NCBI GenBank assembly: GCA_944389075.1
Contig: CALXLA010000020.1
Coordinates: 78,941-142,940, forward strand
Length of the DNA stretch: 64,000 nt
Origin: an uncultured Spirochaetaceae bacterium
Lineage (GTDB): Bacteria; Spirochaetota; Spirochaetia; Sphaerochaetales; Sphaerochaetaceae
Direction: 5' to 3'
How positions within the stretch are numbered: the stretch's first letter is position 1; each line of letters starts with the position of its first letter. Below are positions 9,127-19,751 of the stretch, in pieces. Both the position numbers and the translations under genes were made by a program. The notes below the pieces were generated by a model. That model made no database searches and had not been told where the DNA came from. It saw only the letters and a list, made by a program, of their open reading frames with translations.

Positions 9127-9956
9127 CAGATATAGCCTTCCGCAAGTGACAGATAGATGCCGAGGGATGCTGCGATATCCGCATCAACAGGTATTCCATC
9201 CTGATACACTTCTGCTCTGAATGCAGGGAGAAGGAGACTGTAATCCTCCGTATACTCAATCACGCTGATGATGAACGCCGCAGGATATGCAAGCCTGTCG
9301 AAATCCGCTTCCGGGATGTCATAGTCAGACTCATCCGCGATAGCAGCAATAGCTTCTTCCGGACTGATCCCAAAGTGTCCGAAGAAATCATCGGCGACTG
9401 CCTTATCGAAGAATATGTCGATGCGGAATTCAGAAGCATCATATGCCTCATCGCCGATTCTTATCCCATCAGTTCCGACAGCTATCGACAGCAGGATCTC
9501 ATCGGATGAATCCACCCATCCATAGACATTGCCATCGATTTCGAAGCTTCCGGCTTTCTCATCCGTAGAATATGCGAAAGAGAAATCGATGTAGCTGATA
9601 TCATATCCGATCCTGCCACGTGAATCTGTGATCGACGGGATTATGAGGCCTCTCGACGCATAGACCTCGAAATTCCCTGTCTCGGCTTCAAGGAGGATGA
9701 GGTCAAGCAGGGCTGCCGCAATTGTATCCTCATCGCCAGAGATGAAATCCTGGAAATGGATATCGGTTCCAGAAATAAGGGCACCAAGTGCTATCGGCAG
9801 GACATCCTCCCCATAGAGCTCATCTCCGGATAAAGCCGGATAGCCTGAGAATGTGACAGGATAGCCAAGAAGTCCCGCAACTGCAGGATCGATGGAGGCT
9901 GAAACCGGAACAAGCACGCACAATGCGGCAATAAGCACAGCAGCAAATCTCTTCAT
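9126..9956 (-). CDS. Secreted protein of unknown function
   Basis: I do not recognise this family. The 276-residue protein starts with a clear signal peptide (MKRFAAVLIAALCVLVPVSA) and no lipobox Cys, so it should be periplasmic or surface released. The mature part is very acidic and rich in Asp/Ile/Ala, with strand-like segments such as YDISYIDFSFAYSTDEKAGS and GYPALSGDELYGEDVLP. It lies between mutS (8 bases away) and thpR (1-base overlap) in one transcription unit. Confidence 0.7.
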   Translation of the reverse strand: MKRFAAVLIAALCVLVPVSASIDPAVAGLLGYPVTFSGYPALSGDELYGEDVLPIALGALISGTDIHFQDFISGDEDTIAAALLDLILLEAETGNFEVYASRGLIIPSITDSRGRIGYDISYIDFSFAYSTDEKAGSFEIDGNVYGWVDSSDEILLSIAVGTDGIRIGDEAYDASEFRIDIFFDKAVADDFFGHFGISPEEAIAAIADESDYDIPEADFDRLAYPAAFIISVIEYTEDYSLLLPAFRAEVYQDGIPVDADIAASLGIYLSLAEGYI

Positions 9957-9964
9957 AATAGGGA

Positions 9965-12544
9965 TTATACACTATTTCCTGAAATCTTCTTCCTCAGCTC
10001 TGAAATGAAAAGAAGCGCATCAAGAGGAGTCGACCGCTCAAGATCGAATGCCTCGATATCGGCAAGAATCTCCTTCTCAAGGCTCTCATCCTCCTCAGGT
10101 ACGGCATCTATGAAAAGATCTCCCTGCCCTGTTTCGAATGAATAATCTGCGAAGTGCTTCCTCTGGAATGACTGTGCATCCTTTATGACATCGCGTGGCA
10201 GTCCGGCAAGGCGCGCGACATGTATTCCATAGCTTGAGGCGGAGACACCTGATTCTGCCTTCCTGAGAAATGCTATCGTATTCTTCTCTTCCCTGACTGC
10301 CATATGGAGAAGCTGTATGCCGGATGTATCGAGAAGCGTAAGCTCATGATAATGAGTCGCGAAGAGCGTCACAGCCCCGAGCTTCTTCAGATACTGCATG
10401 ACAGCGTAGGCTATGGACATTCCATCCTCTGTGCTGGTTCCCCTTCCTATCTCATCCATTATAACGAGGGACCTGCGGGTGGCAGAGCGAAGAATCATCG
10501 CAGTCTCTGACATCTCCACAAGGAATGTGGACTCTCCCCTGTAGATGTTATCGCTTGCACCGACTCTGCAGAAGATCTTGTCTGTAAGAGGTATGACAGC
10601 CTTCGCAGCTGGAACGAACGAGCCCATATGCGCCATAAGGGTGATGATCGCTATCTCCCTCAGATATGTGGACTTGCCTGCCATGTTCGGACCTGTGATC
10701 AATGCAAAACGTGACTGCGCCGATGAGAATGAATTTGATACATACTCTGCCCTGCCTGTATACGCCTCGACTACAGGATGGCGGCCATCTATGATATCAA
10801 GATCGCCTTCCTCTATTATCTGAGGCTCAGTGTATGAGCATTCCGAGGCAAGATATGCAAGTGAAGTATAGTAATCCAGAAGCGATATGATATCGCCCAT
10901 CGCGCGAAGAGCATCGGAAATGTCATAAGCACGTGAAAGGAATGATGTGAAAAGCTCCCTTTCCCTCTCCGCGGCCTCTCCTGCCGCATTCGATATCCTC
11001 GCCTTTATCTCTTCCAGCTCTGGTGTCGTGAATCTCTCGCCGCCGACCAGAGTCTGCCTTCTGACGAAATAGTCAGGAACAAGCTGAAGCTGCCCCTTGG
11101 ACACTTCGATGTAAGAGCCGATGATCCTGTTCTCACCGCTTTTTATGTTTGTGATCCCTGTCTCAGTGCGTATCTTCGCAAGATAATCGGAAAGCATGTC
11201 ATTGCCATGCTCAAGATAGCTCCTTATCTCATCAAGCTTCTGATCATAGCCTGTGAGGATTATAGTCCCTTCGTTGTTTATGTTCGTGCATTCCCTGCTG
11301 ATGGCCCTGAGGGCATCTGAAGAGAATGAGATCACATCATCGAAATAGCTGCTGAAATCATCTGTAAGCGAGAGATAGTCCTGATTCTCCGCAATCAGCG
11401 GAAAGAACGATGATGCAGTGTCAGCAATCGCAAGGATGTCCCGTGGAGTCAGCCTCTTCATCGATGCCTTAGATGAAAGACGCTCAAGATCCGATGATGA
11501 CGACAGCATTGTCCTCACTTTGTCGCGCTCGGCATTATTATCATGGAATCTCCTGACCCAGCTGAGCCGTTCCTCGATCTTCGAAGCTGATGAAAGCGGG
11601 TGTATGATCTGTTCTTTCAGGAAACGTGCGCCAGATGGTGTGAGCGTTCTGTTCATGGCATGGAAAAGCGAACCCTCCATACGTCCCTCAGCATTGGACT
11701 TTATGAGCTCAAGATTCCTGATTGCAGCCGCATTGAGGAAAAGATATGAGCTCTCATCTACAGCTTCAATAGCCCTGAGCTGTGGAAGCTCTGCCTTCGT
11801 ATTGCTCTTTATATATGACAGAAGCGCGCCTGCAGTACCTACAAGAGTATCCTTCCTCTCCAGTCCGATCTGCTCAAGCATCGCAGGCGGGAACTGCCTG
11901 TCTATCTCCTTCACGCCTTCCTTTGCGGAGAAATTCCACACAGGAAGCTTTGTGACAATAGCGGCAGATGAATCAACTACTCTCCTGAACGCCTTCTCCG
12001 AGAAGTAGACATCATCAGGAACGATTATCTCCTTAGGGGAAATCGATGAAAGAGCTGTCTCGAAATCAGAGAGATCAGTAGAAGGCCTGAGTTTCCTTAC
12101 ATAGAACTCACCTGTCGAGATATCGCTCCAGGCAAGCATTATGCCTTTCCTGTCAAAGTTCGCAGCAAGCACGAATGACGTCGAGATGCTGTCAAGATAT
12201 GCATCATCAACAACAGTTGCAGGCGTATATATCTCGGTCACCTGACGATCCGCAATCTCCTTCGAGGATGCCGGAAGCGAAAGCTGTTCGCATATAGCGA
12301 CTTTCTTTCCAGCATCAAGCAATCTCTTGAGGTAGTTCTTCGCTGCATGGTATGGAATGCCGCACATAGGTTCGCTTCCCCTATGTGTCAGCGTGAGATT
12401 GAGAAGCTTCGATACTTCAAGCGCATCGGAGCCGAACATCTCATAGAAATCTCCGAGACGGAAGAAAAGCACCATATCCTGATGCTTTTCCTTTATTGCC
12501 ATATATTGACGCATCATTGGCGTCAGTTCTTCTTTTCCACTCAT
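9965..12544 (-). CDS. mutS: DNA mismatch repair protein MutS
   Basis: MutS recognises mismatches and bulges. The mismatch-contacting loop is present near residue 33 (GDFYEMFG, the Phe-x-Glu motif), the Walker A is TGPNMAGKSTYLRE and the Walker B/signature region reads VIMDEIGRGTSTEDG. Length 859 is standard for MutS1. It starts on the last base of the bamA stop codon, an unusual pairing of mismatch repair with outer-membrane assembly. No mutL is in the window. Confidence 0.97.
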   Translation of the reverse strand: MSGKEELTPMMRQYMAIKEKHQDMVLFFRLGDFYEMFGSDALEVSKLLNLTLTHRGSEPMCGIPYHAAKNYLKRLLDAGKKVAICEQLSLPASSKEIADRQVTEIYTPATVVDDAYLDSISTSFVLAANFDRKGIMLAWSDISTGEFYVRKLRPSTDLSDFETALSSISPKEIIVPDDVYFSEKAFRRVVDSSAAIVTKLPVWNFSAKEGVKEIDRQFPPAMLEQIGLERKDTLVGTAGALLSYIKSNTKAELPQLRAIEAVDESSYLFLNAAAIRNLELIKSNAEGRMEGSLFHAMNRTLTPSGARFLKEQIIHPLSSASKIEERLSWVRRFHDNNAERDKVRTMLSSSSDLERLSSKASMKRLTPRDILAIADTASSFFPLIAENQDYLSLTDDFSSYFDDVISFSSDALRAISRECTNINNEGTIILTGYDQKLDEIRSYLEHGNDMLSDYLAKIRTETGITNIKSGENRIIGSYIEVSKGQLQLVPDYFVRRQTLVGGERFTTPELEEIKARISNAAGEAAERERELFTSFLSRAYDISDALRAMGDIISLLDYYTSLAYLASECSYTEPQIIEEGDLDIIDGRHPVVEAYTGRAEYVSNSFSSAQSRFALITGPNMAGKSTYLREIAIITLMAHMGSFVPAAKAVIPLTDKIFCRVGASDNIYRGESTFLVEMSETAMILRSATRRSLVIMDEIGRGTSTEDGMSIAYAVMQYLKKLGAVTLFATHYHELTLLDTSGIQLLHMAVREEKNTIAFLRKAESGVSASSYGIHVARLAGLPRDVIKDAQSFQRKHFADYSFETGQGDLFIDAVPEEDESLEKEILADIEAFDLERSTPLDALLFISELRKKISGNSV

Positions 12545-15090
12545 CAGTATAGCTGTGTCGTGATCGCAAGGACGATCTTCACGCCGGAACCCGGCCTGTT
12601 CGGATCATTGAAGAGGAATCCATCGCTCCACTGGAATCCATTATTGCGGTCCCATGTCGCATTCTTGACGATATAGAGTCCGAGCGGGAATCCCGGGATC
12701 TGCATCTTCAGTCCGATTCCTGCCGCGAAATACCAGTCGATGTTGTAGAAGGAATTAAGCTCGGAAAGTTCCGACGTTACGCCTGTTGCGGAAACGAATC
12801 CCTCGACTGCAAGCACCTGATAGACAATCGGCCATGTGAGATCTATCTCATTATGCCACAGGAACGACTTGTCGTACTCGACATCGAATCCCCTTCCGAT
12901 GTTCATTCCATCGATATAGAGCATCTCGTACTTCGTCGCACCCATCTTCGCATTGTACCATCCCCATGATCCGTCTTTGTTCCAGTACTGATCGAACATG
13001 AATGATACGGAGGAATTGAGAGAGAGGACAAGGTTGTATGGCCTTCCCTCCTCATCTGTGTATCCGAAAAGCGAGACATAGCCGGATGCGGATGCTGAGA
13101 GTTTGTTATAGTTTGAAAGACCTCCGAGAATACCGCCTGCATATGTGTATGAGAGCGAAATCATGTAGCCTCTCGTAGTATTCCTGACAAGATCCCTGCC
13201 ATCCCATGTGAGACCAAGAGAGAGTCTGTTGGACCACTGCCATCTCTCATGGTACTTCATGATGAGTTCTTCATATGGATCATAAAGATTATCATCATAG
13301 ACAGCATGATTGAGACCGAAGGAGATGCCACCGGAAATCGTCAGGTTGCCTGGATCGAATGCGAATGTGTAGCCTGTATTGTATCCGAGCGAAATACGCC
13401 AGAAATCATAGGCCATCAGATCAGAAGAGGTTGGATAGATAGGATTGTCCGATGAATACCATGCATCAGCATTCGGATATCCCCTCGGATAAGTCATCAT
13501 GTCCTCATCGCGTCCATCATAGTAATCAGAACCAAAGCCTCTCTGAAGAGTGTTGTCCCTATAGGAGTGTTCAACTGAGAATGTCACTCCGTTCGACCAT
13601 CTCTGGTCCCCCACCCAATTATCAGAAAATGATAGAGATATAGACTGTGTATCGGGAGAGAGTGTAGTGGAGATGGACAGACTACGGGCAGTCCCTCCGA
13701 GATTCCTATCGGCCCAGGAAACGAATCCGGATATGGGAAACCCGTCGACAGTACCTCCGAAGGTGGCTCCTACCTGGAGCTCCATCTGGCTGCCTTCCTC
13801 CACGATGAACTCTATTACGACACCATCTGCGGTGCTGCCATACAGAAGCTCGGCCCTGACATTTGAGACAAGACCGGTGTTCATTATATTCTGCTGGCTT
13901 CTTATCAGGCGGGAACGCGAGAATACATCGCCTGGCTTGAGCGTTATCTCACGCCTGATCACATATTCCTGGGTCTTCGTAAGGCCCGTGATTATTATAT
14001 CCTCGACAATACTCTGGGTGCCTTCGGTTATCCTGATATCATAATCAATCGTATGGGTCTCCGGATTCCTGGTGGTATTGAAGTTGATGGATGATCTTAT
14101 GTATCCATTGTCATAGTAAAGCGATGCGATGCCCTCATACTGCCTCATTATGTCATCGCCATTGTAGATATCTCCTGACTTCATAGTCAGAAGCGCGCCG
14201 ATCTGCTCATCGCTGTAGATCTCGTTTCCGGAGAACGAAACATTGCCGATAGTCCATCTATCGCCTTCTGTTATCGTGTATATGATGTCGACATAGATCG
14301 TGTTGTCATCCTCTTCCCCTGTAGGAACGACATCAACATTGTCGACAGTTGCATCAGGATAGCCTTCCCTTCCATAGAGAGCCAGGACCTTGTCCCTGTC
14401 AGCCTGGAGATCGGACATCACGAGATTGCCATTGTTGAAGAAAGTCCTCTCCTTCACAGCCATCTCGCCTTTGATTGTCCCTGCATCCAATCCTGAAATG
14501 CCTTCGAAGAGAATGCTCCTCACCTTATACTGCTTCCCTTCCGTGACAGTATATGTGATGGATACGGTATTCGCCTCCGTATCCTCTGTGTACTCAGCTT
14601 CCACCTGTACATCCCTGTAGCCGCGGGAAATGTAATGCTCCTTGATTGAATCAGCATTGACATTGAGACGCCCTGGGGTGAAGAACTCCCCTACGCTGTA
14701 TTCCTGCGCCTCAAGCGCAGAGCGCGCCGTGAGCCTGCTGCAGCCAACAGCCGAGACAGATGCGATCATCGGATTCTCGACGACATTGATCTGAATGACA
14801 AGATTCTGCTCAGGGCCTTCTGCCAGTGCTTCCGCAGACATGTAGCTGAGCCATGACTGAGCATAGAGAACATCATTTATCTGAGCAAAGAGAGCATCTG
14901 AATAAGCTTCTCCCTCATAAGGCTGAAGAAGGTCATTGATGGTTCTCTCTGATACATTCTGCAATCCGGAATACCTGAAATCCGTGATTACCTTTCCATT
15001 CCACCAAACATCATCTGCAGCTGCAAGCGGCATAGCGATAACGAGCAACAGCACTGCTGCAGACAGGAGTATTTTCGATATGATATTCAA
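12544..15090 (-). CDS. bamA: Outer membrane protein assembly factor BamA (Omp85)
   Basis: BamA inserts beta-barrel proteins into the outer membrane. After a signal peptide ending near MPLAAA come about five POTRA repeats (for example GDRWTIGNVSFSGNEIYSDE), then a 16-strand-type barrel with the NIGRGFDVEY stretch matching the conserved VRGF loop-6 motif. The frame opens upstream at an ATG (15135), but a TTG at 15090 placed 7 bases after GGGAG gives a clean signal peptide and is preferred; the protein is then 848 residues. It follows tamB, its functional partner, and is followed by mutS. Confidence 0.93.
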   Translation of the reverse strand: MNIISKILLSAAVLLLVIAMPLAAADDVWWNGKVITDFRYSGLQNVSERTINDLLQPYEGEAYSDALFAQINDVLYAQSWLSYMSAEALAEGPEQNLVIQINVVENPMIASVSAVGCSRLTARSALEAQEYSVGEFFTPGRLNVNADSIKEHYISRGYRDVQVEAEYTEDTEANTVSITYTVTEGKQYKVRSILFEGISGLDAGTIKGEMAVKERTFFNNGNLVMSDLQADRDKVLALYGREGYPDATVDNVDVVPTGEEDDNTIYVDIIYTITEGDRWTIGNVSFSGNEIYSDEQIGALLTMKSGDIYNGDDIMRQYEGIASLYYDNGYIRSSINFNTTRNPETHTIDYDIRITEGTQSIVEDIIITGLTKTQEYVIRREITLKPGDVFSRSRLIRSQQNIMNTGLVSNVRAELLYGSTADGVVIEFIVEEGSQMELQVGATFGGTVDGFPISGFVSWADRNLGGTARSLSISTTLSPDTQSISLSFSDNWVGDQRWSNGVTFSVEHSYRDNTLQRGFGSDYYDGRDEDMMTYPRGYPNADAWYSSDNPIYPTSSDLMAYDFWRISLGYNTGYTFAFDPGNLTISGGISFGLNHAVYDDNLYDPYEELIMKYHERWQWSNRLSLGLTWDGRDLVRNTTRGYMISLSYTYAGGILGGLSNYNKLSASASGYVSLFGYTDEEGRPYNLVLSLNSSVSFMFDQYWNKDGSWGWYNAKMGATKYEMLYIDGMNIGRGFDVEYDKSFLWHNEIDLTWPIVYQVLAVEGFVSATGVTSELSELNSFYNIDWYFAAGIGLKMQIPGFPLGLYIVKNATWDRNNGFQWSDGFLFNDPNRPGSGVKIVLAITTQLY

Positions 15091-15202
15091 TTTCCAGCTC
15101 CCTGCATGCCATGATAGCAGAAAGAAAGGAAGCATTCCATATAGAGAATGCAGTAAGGAAAGCCTATAGGAAAAACATAGGATAAATACACAGAAAAGCC
15201 AC

Positions 15203-18200
15203 TCACCAGACTATACGCTTCATAAATCCGAATCCGAACGAGTCAATGAAATCATAGAATGTGAAGTTGCTGGGTTCTGTGAAGAATCTGAATGTGCACA
15301 TCGGAGTCTCCCATTCCAGGGAGAACTCGATATCGAGATTGAGATCATCAGCGATGAATGTGCTCTTCTCATCCGTGGAATCCGCATTAGCCGTCAGATG
15401 GATCATTGCCTCAAGGTACAGCTGAGGCACCAGATACTTGCCCATGTAGATGGAGGTGCCATTCAGGTATCTTGCCATCGGCGTGAGATTGTCATCCATT
15501 GAAGACGATACGAATGATACTGTATCAAGGAAGATGTTCTGCACTATATTCGAGTGAAGGGAGAATGTATCGAGGTTGAGAGCTGATCGCACAGTCTGCT
15601 CAAGTCCCATGCTCTGGCTGTCAATCACGCCGAATGTCGAAAGAAGATCCATCGAAGCCGTGACAAGCGATGCGACAGATGTGGCCGATATGTTTCCATA
15701 TGCTGTCGATGGCAGGATAGCGCTACCAAGTATCGTCATTATCTCATTGATATCCTTGACAGGGGAGCTTTCGAATGTCGGACGGAGATCGCTGAGCGTG
15801 GAATTGCGAAGCACAAGATAGATGTCAACGCTCTCCCCGTTGCTGTCGAAATCGCGGAGCCTTGCCCTGAGGTTGATGAGTGGATCGAATCCGGACTCAG
15901 TCTGCTGGAAGCCTATATTTCCTTCCGTAATATAGAAATTCTTCTGGAAATAGTAGAACTCTCCGCTCCTTATATCAAGATTTCCTGAAAGATTCAGGCC
16001 ATCTCTCTTGCTATACTGAATCTGTATACGCTGATTCTCATCCATGTTCGCAGTAAGAATCGGATTCGCCCTGAGCGGGAATACGAAGCTGACATCCTCC
16101 TTCAGAACGACATCGAATGATGCTGTCGCATTGATATCATCCTCTTCCCACCAGTCCGGAAGAGGTGCCATCCCGACGCTCATCATCGTATTCTCAATGC
16201 TCACCTCCCCTGAGAAATCCGCATTCACGATATCGGAGGAGAATACGAAGTGACCTGATGCATAGCCATTCATATCTATATTGGCCTCAACCATCGGCAC
16301 CCTCACGAAGACCTCGCTGCCCTCCTCCACGAATGCCTCGATGGAATATGACTCGAATGCCAGGGTCCTGTCGAAGTCTGCAGTAAGCCTGGCCCGTACC
16401 GGAACCCTCCTGTAGTCATCAAGGAAGACAACGGAACAGTCCGTTATATTCGAGGTGAGCGTATTGTCCCAGACAGTGAATGTCGGATTATGGATGACTA
16501 TCATCTGATCAGGCATCCAGAAGAGACTGAGGGCAGCCGTTTCAGCAGAAAGGTAGCCTGAGAGATTCCAGTCCCGGGCCTCCCTTTCAAGCCACAGCCG
16601 TCCAGAGACCACGGAAGGCTCATAGAAGACCACATTGGGCCTTCTGATCAGCATATTGATGACACTTATCTCCAGCATATCCACATCAAGGCCATAGCGG
16701 CCGGTGTCCAAGCTGCCATATGCCCTGAACTTGGCAATCGGAGAAAAATCGAACTGCAAGCTGAACGCCCTGGAGACCGCATCAGCCGTACCGGAAATGA
16801 AATCGCCTGTGAATTCAACGAATCCACCTGAATACGTAAAAGACGAAGTCCTCTGCCCTGCATGGAACCGGCCATCAGCATCCAGGCTTTCAAGCACGAT
16901 ATTCCCGGAAAGCTCAAACCCTGATGCGATGAACGATGAGATGGAATCGAATATGCTGCTTCCTTCAGGAAGATCAAAGTTCATTCCGAATGATATATCC
17001 GCTTCATCGCCATAAGAGATATCAAGAGATGCAGACAGGAGGCCATCCTCCGAGACGAATGCGATATTCGGAGAGTAGACTGTGAGATCCTTTCTGATGA
17101 ATGTGAGGTCCCTAAGCTCGAAAGTCCCGGAATCCACGTACATCATGGCATTTATATTCCCCGGATTATTCGCCATATCCTTGCTTTCAAGCGCAATTGT
17201 TCCGGAAAGGCCTATATCTGAAAGAGTACCGCCGTTTCCTGTCAGGTTGACATCGCCTCTGTAGTTATAGATCCCGAATCTTGCCATATCGAAATCATCA
17301 AGGCGGAAGATGCCTGTGAACGAATCACCTGATAATACAGCAGAACCCATCAGCTCTTCTGTCGATGATGTGAGATATAAGGCATAGCGGTTTTCCCCGA
17401 ATCCGAGATTCAGAGTGCCTCTCAATGGCTCTGTATCTATTCCAGCAAGGATTATATCGCTGAATATGATACCGTTGTTATCGCCTTCAGCAGAGAATGA
17501 GAGATCAGGGGATGTAGGAAGATACCTCATATTGACAATCTGGAACGATGGTATCGAAATGGAAAGAGTCTGGCTTGCGAAATCAAAGCCAGCTGATATC
17601 GTTCCGGAAAGGACACATGGCGCCACATCGGAAGATGGTACAGGAAGGGCAAATTCATCAAATACAGCGGAACCCTCGATCCTCTGTCCATAGCTGAGCG
17701 CGATATTGAGCGCATCATTCGAGATATCGATATGCTTCTCTTTCTTATCGGCACTGACAGTGAATGGATAAAGCGTGTCTGCCACAATGAAGTCGGCATC
17801 AGCCTTGACAATGCGCTCATCCGAGAAATCAACGTTCCCTGTGATCCTGCTCCCATAGAATGAAGGAAGATATGCACTGAACGAATACGTATCATCCTCC
17901 GAAAGCGCAAGCGATGCCTCGAAAAGATGCTCACCTGAGTTTGTAGACGATATTATGAAACGCCCGTCAGGAAGCATCCTCTCCAGATCTATGGATCCCG
18001 TCCATGATGCCCTGCCCCAGTCTGTCGTAAGCGAGAGATCCGAAACGACCAGTCTGTTTCCAGTGAACTCGGCGATTGTATATGCACCTGCAGAGAAGGA
18101 GAAATCACCGAAGCTTATATCCGAGACGGCAAGCGCAAGGGATACAGGACCTTCTATCACTTCACCGGCATCCAGATCTGCGGAGACAAACCCTGTGAGT

Positions 18201-19684
18201 ACCGTATCATCGCCTATATACCTGCTTATCGCTGGAAGATATGCCTCGGCAACAGGCCTGAGCTGCTTCAGCCTGAAGTCATTTACGGAAAGATTGAGAT
18301 ACAGGCCGTCATCATAGCTGCCTTCACCATTCAGAACGGAACCATAGCGTATGGAGAATGCATATGTCCCATCTTCAGCAGAGAATGCGAGGCGTCCCGT
18401 ACCATCGATGAATGGAAGATGGAAATCCGATATATCCGCAGAAAATGATCTGAGCTCCTTTCCGCTTATCTCTGCATTGACGAGCACATTGCCATATGAG
18501 TTGTCTATGATGACATCATCTGCATCTGCTTCGACAGAGGATGAGAACGTTATTCCATAATTCCCGTCATTGCTTGTGACAGATGCATCGATGCTGCCCA
18601 GCATCAGCGATGCCTTATCAGGAACCGACAGGTTCATCTCATCGGACGAGAGCGAGACTGACTTCGCGCCAGCATCAAGATGGATATAGACAGCATCGCT
18701 TCCTGCTTCAGCCGCAGAGTCCCTGACAGAGAGGGAATCAATATAGACATCAGCAGAACTTGCATCCCTGAGCACCAGATCCATACGCCCGAATGAGAAA
18801 TCTCCGCGCCCGTAGCTTCCGCTTCCATCAATCAGAACGGCAGTGAGCATCTGAGGAAGGTATGAAAGCGAAAGCGATTGCAAACCCATCGAGATATCAT
18901 CATATGAGAATGAGACAGAGCCAAGAGAGGCCCTCGCCTCAGTGATCTCAAAATCTTCTGTAAGCCTGATATCCCCCCTTCCATCAAGGACCGTAGCCGA
19001 AATTCCGCTGCCTTCGATTGAAATGCCAGGAAAAAGCAATTCAATCCTGATGTCGCTTCCGATTGCGGCTTCCACCATCGGATCCGAGATCCTCAATGTG
19101 CCACGCTCAGTGACAGCCTCTACAGATGAAGAGCTGAATGTGCATGATATATTCCCAAGGCCTTCCGATATATATAGAGAAAGCTCCGCATTTTCCGCGG
19201 AAATGCCATGAGGAAGGGAAATCGAGAAATCATGGAGATGGATGGAGAACGCATAGCGGGATATGACATCCAGAAGCGCGGAACTGCCTCCATCTCCCCT
19301 GCTTAGTGCAAGCGCATCAGGGATGTTTATGCAGCCATCATATCCCTCTACCGCGAGATTGCCATCTGACGATGCGAGATACTTTATCAGGGAGAAAAGC
19401 CCCATATGGATGCGCAGCGTCTGGAATGATGCGATGTCCTCATCCTTGTATGAGACTTCGATATCCCTTATCGTTATTCCATCGCGGAAGCTCCTGTCAA
19501 TTGAGCCGAATGACAAAGAGAGGTCGCTGTCTGCTGCTGCGATCTCTTCAAGAAGCTTTTCCGTTATAATCAGCGTCGGCGATGTCATCGAAAGATTCGA
19601 GACGGTGAAAACAGCTGCAGCGGCGAAGACCAGAAGGACTATCAGCGAAATAATAATCGTGGAAAATGATGCATGGTATTTCAT
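15203..19684 (-). CDS. tamB: Translocation/assembly module TamB-like protein
   Basis: A 1493-residue protein with an N-terminal membrane anchor (TIIISLIVLLVFAAAAVF) and a very long periplasmic region of repetitive beta strands, as in AsmA/TamB bridge proteins that span the periplasm for lipid and autotransporter traffic. The C-terminal 300 residues carry the TamB (DUF490) features: SGNLDIRSGEFYYFQKNF, EGNIGFQQ, DINEIMTILGSA and the GKYLVPQLYLEAM region. It sits directly upstream of bamA, the usual tam/bam-type pairing. Divergent from tmk. Confidence 0.88.
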   Translation of the reverse strand: MKYHASFSTIIISLIVLLVFAAAAVFTVSNLSMTSPTLIITEKLLEEIAAADSDLSLSFGSIDRSFRDGITIRDIEVSYKDEDIASFQTLRIHMGLFSLIKYLASSDGNLAVEGYDGCINIPDALALSRGDGGSSALLDVISRYAFSIHLHDFSISLPHGISAENAELSLYISEGLGNISCTFSSSSVEAVTERGTLRISDPMVEAAIGSDIRIELLFPGISIEGSGISATVLDGRGDIRLTEDFEITEARASLGSVSFSYDDISMGLQSLSLSYLPQMLTAVLIDGSGSYGRGDFSFGRMDLVLRDASSADVYIDSLSVRDSAAEAGSDAVYIHLDAGAKSVSLSSDEMNLSVPDKASLMLGSIDASVTSNDGNYGITFSSSVEADADDVIIDNSYGNVLVNAEISGKELRSFSADISDFHLPFIDGTGRLAFSAEDGTYAFSIRYGSVLNGEGSYDDGLYLNLSVNDFRLKQLRPVAEAYLPAISRYIGDDTVLTGFVSADLDAGEVIEGPVSLALAVSDISFGDFSFSAGAYTIAEFTGNRLVVSDLSLTTDWGRASWTGSIDLERMLPDGRFIISSTNSGEHLFEASLALSEDDTYSFSAYLPSFYGSRITGNVDFSDERIVKADADFIVADTLYPFTVSADKKEKHIDISNDALNIALSYGQRIEGSAVFDEFALPVPSSDVAPCVLSGTISAGFDFASQTLSISIPSFQIVNMRYLPTSPDLSFSAEGDNNGIIFSDIILAGIDTEPLRGTLNLGFGENRYALYLTSSTEELMGSAVLSGDSFTGIFRLDDFDMARFGIYNYRGDVNLTGNGGTLSDIGLSGTIALESKDMANNPGNINAMMYVDSGTFELRDLTFIRKDLTVYSPNIAFVSEDGLLSASLDISYGDEADISFGMNFDLPEGSSIFDSISSFIASGFELSGNIVLESLDADGRFHAGQRTSSFTYSGGFVEFTGDFISGTADAVSRAFSLQFDFSPIAKFRAYGSLDTGRYGLDVDMLEISVINMLIRRPNVVFYEPSVVSGRLWLEREARDWNLSGYLSAETAALSLFWMPDQMIVIHNPTFTVWDNTLTSNITDCSVVFLDDYRRVPVRARLTADFDRTLAFESYSIEAFVEEGSEVFVRVPMVEANIDMNGYASGHFVFSSDIVNADFSGEVSIENTMMSVGMAPLPDWWEEDDINATASFDVVLKEDVSFVFPLRANPILTANMDENQRIQIQYSKRDGLNLSGNLDIRSGEFYYFQKNFYITEGNIGFQQTESGFDPLINLRARLRDFDSNGESVDIYLVLRNSTLSDLRPTFESSPVKDINEIMTILGSAILPSTAYGNISATSVASLVTASMDLLSTFGVIDSQSMGLEQTVRSALNLDTFSLHSNIVQNIFLDTVSFVSSSMDDNLTPMARYLNGTSIYMGKYLVPQLYLEAMIHLTANADSTDEKSTFIADDLNLDIEFSLEWETPMCTFRFFTEPSNFTFYDFIDSFGFGFMKRIVW

Positions 19685-19697
19685 CGCTCAGCCTTGG

Positions 19698-19726
19698 TTG
19701 CATTATCACATAGCGGACAATATAAT
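19698..19726 (+). promoter_or_regulatory. Promoter of tmk
   Basis: TTGCAT (19698-19703), 17 bases, then a perfect TATAAT (19721-19726), about 20 bases before the tmk ribosome-binding site. Confidence 0.6.
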
Positions 19727-19751
19727 TCAATCTTATGGCCATGGAGGGTTT

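Noticed and set aside
15091..15135. ATG start of bamA at 15135
   Set aside because: It adds 15 residues that spoil the signal peptide; the TTG at 15090 has the better ribosome site.
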